A DNA stretch of 41,808 bases from an uncultured Bacteroidota bacterium (GCA_903881585.1 CAIRTW010000317.1:1-41808), one strand, 5' to 3'; shown: positions 1 to 9,089, counted from the stretch's first letter. Notes: generated by a model not told the origin, from the letters alone. A program made the numbers and translations.

Positions 1-127
1 CCAATTGGGATGGACTGACATATTTCTGCTTGGATGCACGGTTTTTGAGGGCCTTTGCCATATTTCCTTGCATTTGGTTACCCCTAATTTCCGAAATTCT
101 CCCGTATTTACTATACTTTGTAGTTAA

Positions 128-616
128 TCAGCAGACCCTATTTAGTTGAAACTGGAACATGCTTTTACCTGATAATATGGGATGCTTGGGGAAAGCGGGG
201 TTTTCCGACACCTGCCCATACAGGAAGTGGTCCATCACTATCAATGCGTTCTTCATCACAATGCCGTGTGCATCCAGCAATTCGATCTTCTTTTCCACAC
301 CATACAAACTCTCGTTGCTCACCGCATACTGGAAACAATTGGCAGAGCTAATATGCCGCTCCCATTCATTAATGTGGAACGTTTTGGCCCGGGAATTGCC
401 AAAGATATACGAATCGTAATTGTACTTCCTATAGTTGTTCAGAAAGACCTCTGTAGCTACAAAGTCATCATTGAGGTTTACTGCTGCAATAGCGTCCGGC
501 GGAGCATAGGCATCGTAGTGGTACAGTACCTTAAACGGATCATTAATGAGGTAGATAGCCACAATGATCATTAATGGCAACAGGATCAAAAATAATTTAA
601 GCGCTATTTTTTTCAT
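128..616 (-). CDS. DltD/SGNH-like membrane-anchored partner of the MBOAT acyltransferase, probably truncated
   Basis: The 162-residue product starts with one hydrophobic segment (about residues 5-25), which fits an N-terminal anchor with the rest outside the inner membrane. Residues about 68-76 read YDSYIFGNSRAK, like the GNSR/GSSR block of DltD- and AlgX/AlgJ-like proteins that work with MBOAT acyltransferases. Its ATG lies 2 bases after the stop of the upstream MBOAT gene, so the two are surely co-transcribed and probably translationally coupled. Inferred role: help transfer an acyl group to an exported glycan. Relatives known to me run to about 300-370 residues, so this one is only about half length. 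The frame after the TGA at 125-127 stays open to the window edge (42 codons), so the stop may interrupt a longer gene. The family assignment is by context and one motif only. Confidence 0.6.
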   Translation of the reverse strand: MKKIALKLFLILLPLMIIVAIYLINDPFKVLYHYDAYAPPDAIAAVNLNDDFVATEVFLNNYRKYNYDSYIFGNSRAKTFHINEWERHISSANCFQYAVSNESLYGVEKKIELLDAHGIVMKNALIVMDHFLYGQVSENPAFPKHPILSGKSMFQFQLNRVC

Positions 617-618
617 AC

Positions 619-2085
619 CTAGAACTGGAAATAAATAAATCTATGCTGGTCAAATACGCCACAATACCACAACAGCAGCAACCCCGAATAATACATTGTC
701 CACCGCACATAGGCAGGTCTTTTGCTAAATGTTTCTGTCAGCCTGTACTTTACCTGCACAATATGCGCCGCCTCTAAAAAAACGATAAGCGCAACACAGG
801 GCAAAATATAGCTGTACAGTCCTGGCAGATTTAAAAATGCGATCTTCCTTGTCTTTACAATGGTAAAAAGCTCTTTGGGGATCAGTGCGACTTTCCTGAA
901 AATATAAAACGATTCTTTTATGTTATTTGCCCTGAAAAAAAACCAGCCAATAGTAATAAGGGCGTATGTGGTAGCTACATTAATGGTATTATTCAGCCAA
1001 TGGATACGGGATAAGCCTATTTTATCATTGATGTTCTTTCGTGCGTCCCTCGTGATCAACGCAAAGACCATGTAAAAACCATGTAATGCACCCCACGCTA
1101 TATACGTCCAGTTGGCGCCATGCCAGAAACCACTGACGAGGAATATAAAGAACGTATTGAAGTACATCCAGGGAACAGAAACCCTGTTGCCGCCTAATGA
1201 GATGTACAGGTAATCCTTAAACCAGGTGGACAAGGATATGTGCCAGCGTTTCCAATATTCGCCGATGCTGCGGGCATAGTACGGCATATTGAAGTTGGTC
1301 ATAAGGTGAAAGCCCATGACCCGGGCGGAACCGATAGCAATATCAGAATAGCCGGAAAAATCACAGAATATCTCAAACCCAAAGAAAGCCGAGGCCATCA
1401 CAAGCGCTATGCCCGAATAGCTGCCCGGATGGTCGAAGATCGGATCAACGGTAAGCGCTATACGGTCTGCAATGACCACTTTCTTTATCATTCCCCACAA
1501 TATCAGTCTCATGCCGCGGGCAATATTGTCATAGTCAAGGGTATGCTTCTCATGAAACTGATGCAACAGGTTCTGAGGCCGCTCAATAGGCCCTGCCACC
1601 AACTGAGGATAGAACATAACATATAAGGCATATATGCCCATGTGCCGCTCTGCCTTTTGATTTCCTCTATATACTTCAATAGTATAGCTCATCGCCTGGA
1701 AGGTGTGGAACGACAAACCAATGGGTAGAAGAATATGGAGCAGTTTCAAACTCGCATTTATATGCAGCAGGTGAAACCCTGCATCAATGTTGCTGACAAA
1801 AAAATTGCAATATTTAAAAAATGACAGTACGCCTACATTTGCTACAATACTCATCACCAGCAGCCATTTTCGTCTCGGCCCTGTGGCATTTTCTATAAGT
1901 ATACCTGCGATATAGTCAATGACAATGGTAGCGAAGAGAATAAGGATGTAAACAGGCACAAAGGCCATGTAAAATATACAACTGGCTACGAGCAGGTGAA
2001 ACCAGCGGAATTTATGGGGCAGTAGGAAATAAAGGATAGTGACGACAGGAAAAAACACTAAAAATGCAAAAGAATTGAAAAGCAT
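619..2085 (-). CDS. MBOAT family O-acyltransferase (AlgI/DltB-like)
   Basis: A 488-residue polytopic membrane protein of usual length for AlgI/DltB/PatA-type MBOATs. It has about ten hydrophobic segments. The family landmarks are visible: EYWKRWHISLSTWFKDYLY, followed by SLGGNR, and further on FWHGANWTYIAWGALHG, which carries the invariant histidine of the active site. Known role of the family: move an acyl group (often acetyl) across the membrane onto an exported polymer such as alginate, teichoic acid or capsule. The DltD-like gene 2 bases downstream is the expected extracytoplasmic partner. The gene is divergent from the FkbH-like gene across a 219-base gap. The substrate is unknown; the nearby glycosyltransferase and amidotransferase make a surface polysaccharide the simplest guess. 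Confidence 0.93.
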   Translation of the reverse strand: MLFNSFAFLVFFPVVTILYFLLPHKFRWFHLLVASCIFYMAFVPVYILILFATIVIDYIAGILIENATGPRRKWLLVMSIVANVGVLSFFKYCNFFVSNIDAGFHLLHINASLKLLHILLPIGLSFHTFQAMSYTIEVYRGNQKAERHMGIYALYVMFYPQLVAGPIERPQNLLHQFHEKHTLDYDNIARGMRLILWGMIKKVVIADRIALTVDPIFDHPGSYSGIALVMASAFFGFEIFCDFSGYSDIAIGSARVMGFHLMTNFNMPYYARSIGEYWKRWHISLSTWFKDYLYISLGGNRVSVPWMYFNTFFIFLVSGFWHGANWTYIAWGALHGFYMVFALITRDARKNINDKIGLSRIHWLNNTINVATTYALITIGWFFFRANNIKESFYIFRKVALIPKELFTIVKTRKIAFLNLPGLYSYILPCVALIVFLEAAHIVQVKYRLTETFSKRPAYVRWTMYYSGLLLLWYCGVFDQHRFIYFQF

Positions 2086-2304
2086 GAATGTTCTTGTTTA
2101 GTATTGCAAATTCACTCCTCCTGCGCTGAAAAAGATTCTCAAAAATATACCATGTTCGGCGTATTTTCAACAGAATCTGTGAGGTAAGTATTGCTTTTCA
2201 TTTTATAACTATTCAAAGCCTGAAAAATAAAAAAAGGAAAAATTGCTGCCACAATAAATCGCTGGATCAACAGCCGTATTTTTGCTCAAAATAATACCTA
2301 TAGT
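2086..2304. promoter_or_regulatory. Divergent intergenic region between the MBOAT and FkbH-like genes, with a plus-strand -7 box
   Basis: The 219-base gap separates two divergent operons. On the plus strand TATTTTTG at 2277-2284 matches the Bacteroidota -7 consensus TAnnTTTG and ends 20 bases before the ATG at 2305. I see no matching -33 TTG at the right distance. On the minus strand the best candidate is TGAATTTG (reverse complement of 2106-2113), which has one mismatch. No hairpin or operator stands out. Confidence 0.4.
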
Positions 2305-4035
2305 ATGATCTCATTCAACGATCTGAAAAAAAACCTGAAAAAAGATTTTTCCGGTTTTAAAAAGATCAGGCTCGCACTGCTATCTGATTCTGCCTCACAG
2401 CTGCTGAACAACGCCATTAAGGCCTATGGCTTCGAGGCACAGCTCGACTTTGAGATATATGAAGCCGACTACAACCAGGTGGACCTCCAGGTGTTTGATC
2501 CTACTTCAGAACTCTACAGCTTCAAACCCGACTTCATTTTCATCAACCGGTGTACTGAAAAGTTGATGAAGGACTTTTATAAAAAAGACAAAGTGCTGCA
2601 GGGCGTTTTTTCTGACTATGTTGCCGATACAACAAGGCAATACTACGATACTATTACACAGCGCCTCCGTGCAAAAGTGATCATCAATACCTATCCCGAG
2701 ATCAACGACAGCGTGTTCGGAAACTTTGCATCTAAGATCAATACCTCATTCCTTTATCAGCAAAGGAGAACCAACCTTGCGCTTATGGACCTGAGCGCAC
2801 AGGTGAAAGATATGTTCGTCTGCGATCTTGCAGCATTGCAATCCGGGCTCGGCTACCACTTCGTTTTCGACTCCAAGATGTACGTAAATGCAGACATGGT
2901 CTATAGCCTGCCGTTCTTACCCTATATAGCCAAGCACATCACCGATATTATACTCAGCATTACAGGCACCTTCAAAAAATGCCTTATCCTCGACCTTGAT
3001 AACACCACATGGGGCGGCATCATAGGCGACGATGGTATGGAGGGAATTCAGGTGGGATACCTGGGCGCCGGCAAAATATTTACCGAGCTGCAGCTGTGGG
3101 CCAAACAACTCAAACATCGCGGTATCATCGTCGCAGTCTGCAGCAAGAATACCGAGGAGATCGCAAAAGAACCATTTCTCAACCACCCGGACATGGTGCT
3201 GCGTATGGATGACATCGCAGTATTCGTGGCCAACTGGGAAACCAAAGTCGAGAACATACGCTACATCCAGTCCGTGCTCAATATTGGTTTTGACTCCATG
3301 GTTTTCGTGGACGACAATCCGTTTGAGCGGGAGATGGTAAAGGCAGGCATTCCGGATATATGTGTGCCCGAATTACCCGAGGACCCGGCAGAATACCTCT
3401 TGTATCTGCGCAGCCTGAACCTGTTTGAGACCGCGTCATTCACGGAAGAAGATGAACAACGCACAAAACAGTACCAGGAAGAAGCGCAACGGAATATAAT
3501 GCTCCGGAGCTTTGAAAATGAAAACGATTTCCTCGCAAATCTCGGCATGGTGTCAGACGTCAGGAGCTTTGACGCATTCACCATTCCCCGCGTGGCGCAG
3601 CTCACACAGCGTTCGAACCAGTTCAACCTCCGGACGGTGCGATATACTGAGGAAGATGTAAAGCGCATCAGCACAGACCCCACCTATGTTACGCTCTCCC
3701 TCACGCTCGAAGACCGTTTTGGCGACCATGGACTTATAGGCCTCATTATCTTAAAAAAAGAAGATGAAACCACTTTGTTCATCGACTCCTGGATCATGAG
3801 CTGCAGGGTGCTGAAAAGAGGCATGGAAAACTTCATACTGAATAGGATCGTATCCTACGCAGCCTCTAATAACTTCAAAAAGATCACTGCCGAGTACATA
3901 CCCACAAAGAAGAACGGCATAGTGAAAGACCACTATAAAAGCCTTAATTTTGAGCCTATAGGTGACTTATGGGTACTTGATGTGCCCGGCTTCAAAGACC
4001 GCGATACGTTCATCTCCGTAAAAAACAAACAGTAG
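2305..4035 (+). CDS. FkbH-like HAD-IIIC family protein with C-terminal GNAT-like domain
   Basis: The 576-residue product has the FkbH layout: an N-terminal SGNH-like region (about 1-215), a HAD-IIIC domain with LILDLDNTTWGG near residue 230 (nucleophile DxDxT-type motif) and FVDDNPFERE near residue 338, and a C-terminal acetyltransferase-like region (about 420-570) with RFGDHGLIGL. FkbH proteins are known to dephosphorylate 1,3-bisphosphoglycerate and load the glyceryl group on an acyl carrier protein for polyketides. Full-length versions of this type are also common in polysaccharide loci, where the acceptor is less clear. No acyl carrier protein gene is visible in the window. It begins the plus-strand run FkbH - glycosyltransferase - amidotransferase, with a 38-base gap to the next gene. 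Family is secure; substrate is not. Confidence 0.9.
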   Translation: MISFNDLKKNLKKDFSGFKKIRLALLSDSASQLLNNAIKAYGFEAQLDFEIYEADYNQVDLQVFDPTSELYSFKPDFIFINRCTEKLMKDFYKKDKVLQGVFSDYVADTTRQYYDTITQRLRAKVIINTYPEINDSVFGNFASKINTSFLYQQRRTNLALMDLSAQVKDMFVCDLAALQSGLGYHFVFDSKMYVNADMVYSLPFLPYIAKHITDIILSITGTFKKCLILDLDNTTWGGIIGDDGMEGIQVGYLGAGKIFTELQLWAKQLKHRGIIVAVCSKNTEEIAKEPFLNHPDMVLRMDDIAVFVANWETKVENIRYIQSVLNIGFDSMVFVDDNPFEREMVKAGIPDICVPELPEDPAEYLLYLRSLNLFETASFTEEDEQRTKQYQEEAQRNIMLRSFENENDFLANLGMVSDVRSFDAFTIPRVAQLTQRSNQFNLRTVRYTEEDVKRISTDPTYVTLSLTLEDRFGDHGLIGLIILKKEDETTLFIDSWIMSCRVLKRGMENFILNRIVSYAASNNFKKITAEYIPTKKNGIVKDHYKSLNFEPIGDLWVLDVPGFKDRDTFISVKNKQ

Positions 4036-4073
4036 CTGTAGTTGCTGGTCGATCAAAAAGGCGCAGGCATTCA

Positions 4074-5333
4074 ATGAACAAAATAAACGAGTATAACCTG
4101 GTACACATAACCACAGACGGCGAGTATAAAGCGCCGCTTGTAGCCAGCCAGTTATTTGACCAGGCCGAGTTCCAGGCTACCAACCGGCAGGGCTTCGCCC
4201 CCGGAAAAGTGGAAGCATGGACCATCGGGCCAATGCGGGAGTATTTCGATGAAGGTGCGAAAAAAAAAATGGCCGAGTTGAGAGCCCGCTGTCCGCATAT
4301 AAAAATCCGTATGGTAAATGGCGTTGGCCGGTTTAAAATGCTGCCTGCATACCCGTTACTGTTAACATATCGCAGGCGACTGGGCAAGCTCCCCGTCATC
4401 TATCATTGCCGCGGTGAGAACGCAGCTGTCTGGGCTGCAAGGCTGAAGCAAGCATTCCCGGGTGATAGAGTAGTGCTGGATGTGCGCGGCTACTGGCCTG
4501 CGGAGGTCATTTACAACAAGGGCGTAGAAGACCCTTCGCTTGCAAAAGGTGATGACCTGGCTGCATACCAAAGGGCATACCATTTTCTGAGCTACGCGAT
4601 AAGCATTGTGGATGCTGTAACTACAGTAAGTACCGCCCTGCGCGATCTGCTCATAAAAGAACATAATGCTCCTGCCGATACTTATGTGGTGCCCTGCTGC
4701 ATTGCCCACCTCACACCCGACAACAGGAGGCTGGAAATAAGAAAGAGCTGGGGCGTAGCAGATGATGAGATAGTGCTGGTATATTCTGGCGGCACCGCTG
4801 CCTACCAGCATCTTGAAGACCTTACCATACCGTTTCTAAAAAAGGTAATGGAGCGCAACACCAAAATTCGCCTCGCTTTTCTTTCCTCCGAACAGGAGAA
4901 AATAAAAAACATGCTGGTTGCCGCCGGCATATACAGCGACAGGATCATCTTAAAAGGCTTTCCGCAAAAAGAAGTGGGCGAAGCTCTCACCGCTTGTGAT
5001 GCAGGCATTCTGATCAGGAAGCCAACCATTGTAAACGCGGTGGCTAATCCCGTAAAGATTGCCGAGTACCTCGGCTCCGGTCTGCCGATAATCATTGAGA
5101 AAAATGTAGGTGGCGTAGCCGATGTAATGTTTGAGCAGTCGATATTGAAAGGCATACGGATAGCAGCTCCGGGTGCCGATATGGATAGTGATGCAGATGC
5201 AGTTAATAAATGGCTGGGGGAAGATCTTCCAGGCAAGCGCACTCTCGCCCGGGCCTATGCAGAGAAAGTGTACTTATGGAGCTCGGCAATAAATGTGAGC
5301 AGGAAAATGTATGAAAGTGCACTGAATAAATAA
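4074..5333 (+). CDS. GT4-like glycosyltransferase
   Basis: The 419-residue product has the two-Rossmann (GT-B) look of family 4 glycosyltransferases. The C-terminal half carries a conserved donor-binding block near residues 324-340, ANPVKIAEYLGSGLPII, matching the usual N-x-x-K-x-x-E-Y-x-x-x-G-L-P pattern, where the Glu contacts the nucleotide-sugar. VYSGGTAAYQHLE near residues 237-249 is the usual start of the second Rossmann domain, and HCRGENAA lies in the N-terminal domain. No signal peptide or membrane segment is seen, so it should act on the cytoplasmic face. It sits between the FkbH-like gene and the amidotransferase gene (27-base gap downstream), suggesting one operon. Sugar donor and acceptor cannot be read from sequence. 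Confidence 0.88.
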   Translation: MNKINEYNLVHITTDGEYKAPLVASQLFDQAEFQATNRQGFAPGKVEAWTIGPMREYFDEGAKKKMAELRARCPHIKIRMVNGVGRFKMLPAYPLLLTYRRRLGKLPVIYHCRGENAAVWAARLKQAFPGDRVVLDVRGYWPAEVIYNKGVEDPSLAKGDDLAAYQRAYHFLSYAISIVDAVTTVSTALRDLLIKEHNAPADTYVVPCCIAHLTPDNRRLEIRKSWGVADDEIVLVYSGGTAAYQHLEDLTIPFLKKVMERNTKIRLAFLSSEQEKIKNMLVAAGIYSDRIILKGFPQKEVGEALTACDAGILIRKPTIVNAVANPVKIAEYLGSGLPIIIEKNVGGVADVMFEQSILKGIRIAAPGADMDSDADAVNKWLGEDLPGKRTLARAYAEKVYLWSSAINVSRKMYESALNK

Positions 5334-5360
5334 AGAACAAGAGGATAAACTGAGCAAGGA

Positions 5361-7328
5361 ATGTGTGGAATATTATCGATAATAAATACAAAAGGCACTG
5401 CAAGATCCGAGCAGCTGATAACGGCATGCAGTATCATCCGGCATCGCGGGCCTGATGATGAGGGATTTCTTACCTGGTCACCGGGTGATGCACCGGCCAT
5501 CTGGGCGGGCGATGATACCGCACCGTCAACGCTCGGTCACTGGAAATATAAAAAGCTGCCACAAGACCAGCGCTTCAAAGTAGGCTTTGGCCACCGCCGG
5601 TTATCCATCCTTGATCTTTCGCCAGCCGGGCACCAACCCATGATCTATGAAAAGGCAGAGCTGGCCCTTTCATTCAATGGCGAAGTGTATAATTATCTTG
5701 AGATCAAAGAAGAGCTCTTAAAGTCTGGTCATACGTTTGTGAGCGCTTCAGATACAGAAGTTATCCTTCATGCCTGGGAACAGTGGGGCGTCAAATGCCT
5801 CGACAAGTTCAACGGCATGTTTGCATTCATTTTACTCGATTATCGCAAAAACGAATTATACGCTGTGCGCGACCGCTTCGGCGTAAAACCATTGTTTTAT
5901 TACAAGGGCAATGATAATCTCTATCTCGCATCTGAGATAAAACAAATAAGGACTGCCCCCGGCTACCAGTTAAAAATTAATGAACCAATGGTGCGCCAGT
6001 ACCTGGCCACCGGCGTTGTAGATCATACCCACGATACTTTCGATACCGAAGTGAAGCACCTGCCCTGCGGCCACTACCTGAAAATAAACCTGGATGCCGA
6101 TGGCGCATACACTATTCATAAGTGGTACACGCTTGTGCCCCAAAAATGGACCGGTACTTATGACGAGGCCGCTACCCGGCTTAAGGAACTGCTGATAGAT
6201 GCCGTGAACCTCCGCCTCCGTTCTGATGTCACGGTCGGTTCCTGCCTTTCGGGCGGTCTTGATTCTTCGAGCATTGTGTGCATCGCCGCAGACCTGCTGA
6301 AAGCTAAAGGAGACTATGCAGGGCAGGAAACAGTGACTGCCTGCTACGACAATGCAAAATATGATGAGTGGAATTTTGCACAGGAGGTGATAAAGCAAAC
6401 AAATGCACATTCGCACCGCACATTCCCCTCGTTCAGCCAGCTGGAGCAGGAAGTAAGCTCCTTTATCTGGCACCAGGACGACCCCACCGGCAGTACCTCT
6501 CAATTCAGCCAGTGGGCCGTGTTCAAAGAAACGCACCGTGCCGGGCTCAAGGTAATGGTGGATGGCCAGGGAGCCGATGAGCAGCTGGCCGGCTACGGCA
6601 GCAATGACGTTTCCTTTTATAGCGGCCTGTTCAAAAAAGCACAATTGCTTGCCGTGCTGGATGAAGCTAAAGCCTACAAAAAAGAGAACGGTTCATGGCC
6701 GGTTGGCTTCATGCTTCATGCTATGCAGCTGGCCACAGGCAGCGCTTTTACTGCCCTGCTACCTGCAAAGCTAAAGCTCAAAGAAGTACCCGCTGTAAAC
6801 TGGCTCGATCGTCCTGAGCCGGTAAGCATTTACAAATTCCCGGCAGCCACCCTACAGGAAAACCTGTTGCGGCAACTTTACGGAGAACCACTCCCCGCCC
6901 TGCTGCGTTACGAAGATCATAACTCCATGGCCTGGAGTGTAGAGTCGCGCACACCGTTCATGGACTACCGGCTGCTTGAATTTACCTTCGGCCTGCCAGA
7001 GCGGTTCCTCTACAAGCGCGGTGTAAGAAAAGCGATCCTCAGAGATGCCATGCGCGACATACTGCCGCCAGCTATCTCCGCCCGCCGCGACAAAATGGGC
7101 TTTGTTACACCCGAAGAAGTCTGGCTGAAAGGTGAAGGAAAGCAATGGTTTTTAGATGCCGTCGATTACACCTGCAAGACGTTCAAAAATATCATTAATG
7201 AGGACCTCCTGAAGAAACAAGTGAACAGTATCATTGACGGTAACGAACCATTTTCTACCGTACCCTGGCGCGTTGCGTCACTAGGGCTTTGGTACAAAAA
7301 CGTGACGGGAGATCAGCGCCACTTATAA
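5361..7328 (+). CDS. Asparagine synthase (glutamine-hydrolysing)-type amidotransferase
   Basis: The 655-residue product begins MCGILSII, so removal of Met exposes the N-terminal Cys nucleophile of class II glutamine amidotransferases. The glutaminase domain (about 2-215) shows GFGHRRLSILD, SFNGEVYNY and ASDTEVI. The synthetase domain (about 240-640) has the PP-loop SGGLDSSS near residue 298, DGQGADEQLAGY and ARRDKMGF. Known reaction: ATP-dependent amide formation with ammonia from glutamine, usually on aspartate. Homologues inside O-antigen loci (WbpS type) amidate sugar uronates, and that alternative fits this neighbourhood. The start is fixed by the need for Cys2, and GCAAGGA lies just upstream. 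The 3' end overlaps the convergent aldo/keto reductase gene by 16 bases. Confidence 0.93.
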   Translation: MCGILSIINTKGTARSEQLITACSIIRHRGPDDEGFLTWSPGDAPAIWAGDDTAPSTLGHWKYKKLPQDQRFKVGFGHRRLSILDLSPAGHQPMIYEKAELALSFNGEVYNYLEIKEELLKSGHTFVSASDTEVILHAWEQWGVKCLDKFNGMFAFILLDYRKNELYAVRDRFGVKPLFYYKGNDNLYLASEIKQIRTAPGYQLKINEPMVRQYLATGVVDHTHDTFDTEVKHLPCGHYLKINLDADGAYTIHKWYTLVPQKWTGTYDEAATRLKELLIDAVNLRLRSDVTVGSCLSGGLDSSSIVCIAADLLKAKGDYAGQETVTACYDNAKYDEWNFAQEVIKQTNAHSHRTFPSFSQLEQEVSSFIWHQDDPTGSTSQFSQWAVFKETHRAGLKVMVDGQGADEQLAGYGSNDVSFYSGLFKKAQLLAVLDEAKAYKKENGSWPVGFMLHAMQLATGSAFTALLPAKLKLKEVPAVNWLDRPEPVSIYKFPAATLQENLLRQLYGEPLPALLRYEDHNSMAWSVESRTPFMDYRLLEFTFGLPERFLYKRGVRKAILRDAMRDILPPAISARRDKMGFVTPEEVWLKGEGKQWFLDAVDYTCKTFKNIINEDLLKKQVNSIIDGNEPFSTVPWRVASLGLWYKNVTGDQRHL

Positions 7329-8290
7329 AAAACTTCCGGCACTGCGGCTGCTATACTATTTATCACATCCTCCGGCAACGGGCCCAGGTTCAGCGCCATC
7401 ACTGCATCGCTGGCTTGCTTGGTGTTTTTAATGCCCGGTATGGTAAGTGTATTGTATCGATTAGACAGCTGGAAACGTAAGGCACTCACGGCTATACCGC
7501 CCGGCAGGTCCTGCAGGAAGGATAATTTTCTCACCGAGTCTGTCACCCATTCCACTTGCTCCCTGTTGAAACCATTCCTGATGTCATTATCCGCAAAGGC
7601 GCGATCTGCCGCGAGTGTGCGCGGACTAATAAAGCCGGATGCCAGCGGCACACGGCAAATGAAGTTGTACGTAGCCTTATAAAGTGCATCGGAAAAATAT
7701 TTTTCATAACGCCGGTCCAGCACATTATACACTGCCTCTATTACTGATCCAAATCCGTGACTAATAACATTAGCTACTCCTTTTTGCGTCCTGCAGCTTA
7801 CACCATATGCCTGTATCTTTCCATTTTTTACAAGCTGGTCAAATGGTACGCGGTCCATCGTAGAAAAATCAAAGTCATCCGGTGGGTTGTGCAGCAGCAT
7901 TACTCCCAGCCGGTCCACCTGCAATCGTTTCAGGCTACCCTCTACACTGGCTACAAAATTTTTTGCCGAAAAATCATCCGCTCCGTCTCCATCCAGCACC
8001 ATGCCATACTTCGTGCAGATCGTTGCATTTCCTTTGTTGGTGCCGCTGTACGACCTCAGCCCCGCTCCCAATAACTCCTCCGACCGGCCAAATCCATATG
8101 CCACTGCAGTATCGAAAAAAGTGATGCCGTTATCTAAAGCAAAGTGTATAGCCCGCTCCGATTCTGCATTATCAATTGTTCCATATCCCGATGGGCGGCC
8201 ATGTAGGTCGTAGTCACCGGCAAGCTGCCAGCAACCAAACCCGATGCGGTTTATTTCATTACCGTTAAACAATAAATGATTGGAGCTCAT
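7313..8290 (-). CDS. Aldo/keto reductase family oxidoreductase
   Basis: The 325-residue product is a standard-length NAD(P)H-dependent aldo/keto reductase. The catalytic tetrad is visible: Asp60 and Tyr65 in FFDTAVAYGFGRSEE, Lys94 in ICTKYG, and His134 in LLHNPP. The C-terminal region has ALRFQLSNRYNTLTIPGIKN, the usual nicotinamide-cofactor segment of the family. Known chemistry: reduction of a carbonyl to an alcohol, or the reverse. The ATG at 8290 shares one base with the stop of the upstream oxygenase gene (TGATG), so the two are translationally coupled and probably act on the same pathway. The family cannot be refined to a substrate; relatives in sugar loci reduce keto-sugars. Confidence 0.93.
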   Translation of the reverse strand: MSSNHLLFNGNEINRIGFGCWQLAGDYDLHGRPSGYGTIDNAESERAIHFALDNGITFFDTAVAYGFGRSEELLGAGLRSYSGTNKGNATICTKYGMVLDGDGADDFSAKNFVASVEGSLKRLQVDRLGVMLLHNPPDDFDFSTMDRVPFDQLVKNGKIQAYGVSCRTQKGVANVISHGFGSVIEAVYNVLDRRYEKYFSDALYKATYNFICRVPLASGFISPRTLAADRAFADNDIRNGFNREQVEWVTDSVRKLSFLQDLPGGIAVSALRFQLSNRYNTLTIPGIKNTKQASDAVMALNLGPLPEDVINSIAAAVPEVFYKWR

Positions 8291-9057
8291 CAGATAAAGT
8301 TGAACCCACCTTTAATAAGTGTTCTGCTCCCGTAAAACGAATTGCGGCCATGCAGTATCCGGTCGTCCTGGAAAAAAGCTGCTTCACCCGGCTTCAGATA
8401 AACTCCTGTCAGCAGTCCGCCACCAACGATCTTGTTCTCCAGGAATTTGTGAAACTCCTCGCACATATCTATCACGTCCTTTTCGTTATCCGGCATCACG
8501 CGGAAATAGTTCCAGTTCAGCTTTATTCCGCGGTTATCAGTGTCTATGACCTTGCGTTTTTTTCGCTGATCATTTCCCTTCCCAAAATCAACCTCCACTG
8601 TTTTGAGTTTTTCATACAGCTCCGGCTCATATTTTTCAAGCACCTTGATCACATCTTCCGAATCAACAAAAGTGGTAGCCCCGCCTACCTCTGCATTTTC
8701 CATGCAGAAAAAGAAATTCACATCCAGGTCAAAGTTCACATAAGCGGCATCCGTATGCAGCGGCTGCCGGGTATTGGCATGGCGAAAAGTGAAGTCATTG
8801 TTTTTGTCGTACCGCACATCCGTCCACCGCTCCTTGCTATTGGCATTCCCGGTTTGTATGTCCTCATCCACATTTATTATTTCCCCCATCTTGTCAACCA
8901 GCTCAGAATAGTACGACTTGTAGTCTGTACCCATAGGTATCCCCGTCAGGTGTACAATTTTATTCGCGATCAAAGCCTCCTTGAGCTGCCCGGAAAAATT
9001 ATCGGAATCGGAATGTTGAACGACTTTCAGAAACGCTGGATTAGTGAATAATTGCAT
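8290..9057 (-). CDS. TauD/TfdA-like Fe(II)/2-oxoglutarate-dependent oxygenase
   Basis: The 255-residue product has the iron-binding triad of the clavaminate synthase-like/TauD superfamily: His101 and Asp103 in PLHTDAAY, and His236 in DDRILHGRNSF. Arg245 is the likely 2-oxoglutarate carboxylate contact. Known chemistry: hydroxylation, desaturation or ring closure coupled to oxidative decarboxylation of 2-oxoglutarate. No membrane segment is seen. It is the first gene of a two-gene minus-strand operon with the aldo/keto reductase, and TACCTTTG on that strand (9082-9089) is a good promoter box just upstream. Its presence next to glycan genes is unusual; it may modify an amino-acid or lipid substituent. 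The superfamily is secure, the substrate unknown. Confidence 0.88.
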   Translation of the reverse strand: MQLFTNPAFLKVVQHSDSDNFSGQLKEALIANKIVHLTGIPMGTDYKSYYSELVDKMGEIINVDEDIQTGNANSKERWTDVRYDKNNDFTFRHANTRQPLHTDAAYVNFDLDVNFFFCMENAEVGGATTFVDSEDVIKVLEKYEPELYEKLKTVEVDFGKGNDQRKKRKVIDTDNRGIKLNWNYFRVMPDNEKDVIDMCEEFHKFLENKIVGGGLLTGVYLKPGEAAFFQDDRILHGRNSFYGSRTLIKGGFNFI

Positions 9058-9081
9058 GCCAGTTCAAGTTTTTAATTTGTG

Positions 9082-9089
9082 CAAAGGTA
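9082..9089 (-). promoter_or_regulatory. Bacteroidota -7 box of the oxygenase/reductase operon
   Basis: On the minus strand this reads TACCTTTG, an exact match to TAnnTTTG, 24 bases before the ATG at 9057. It predicts a short leader of about 15-20 bases. No TTG -33 element sits at the expected 19-21 base spacing. Confidence 0.5.

Noticed and set aside
1-127. Possible separate gene at the left edge
   Set aside because: Only a short open frame in line with the truncated DltD-like gene is present. It is too short to call on its own and is treated as a possible continuation.
5970-6644. A 224-codon minus-strand ORF inside the asparagine synthase-type gene
   Set aside because: It lies fully inside a strongly supported gene, has no recognisable family features and no start context of its own.
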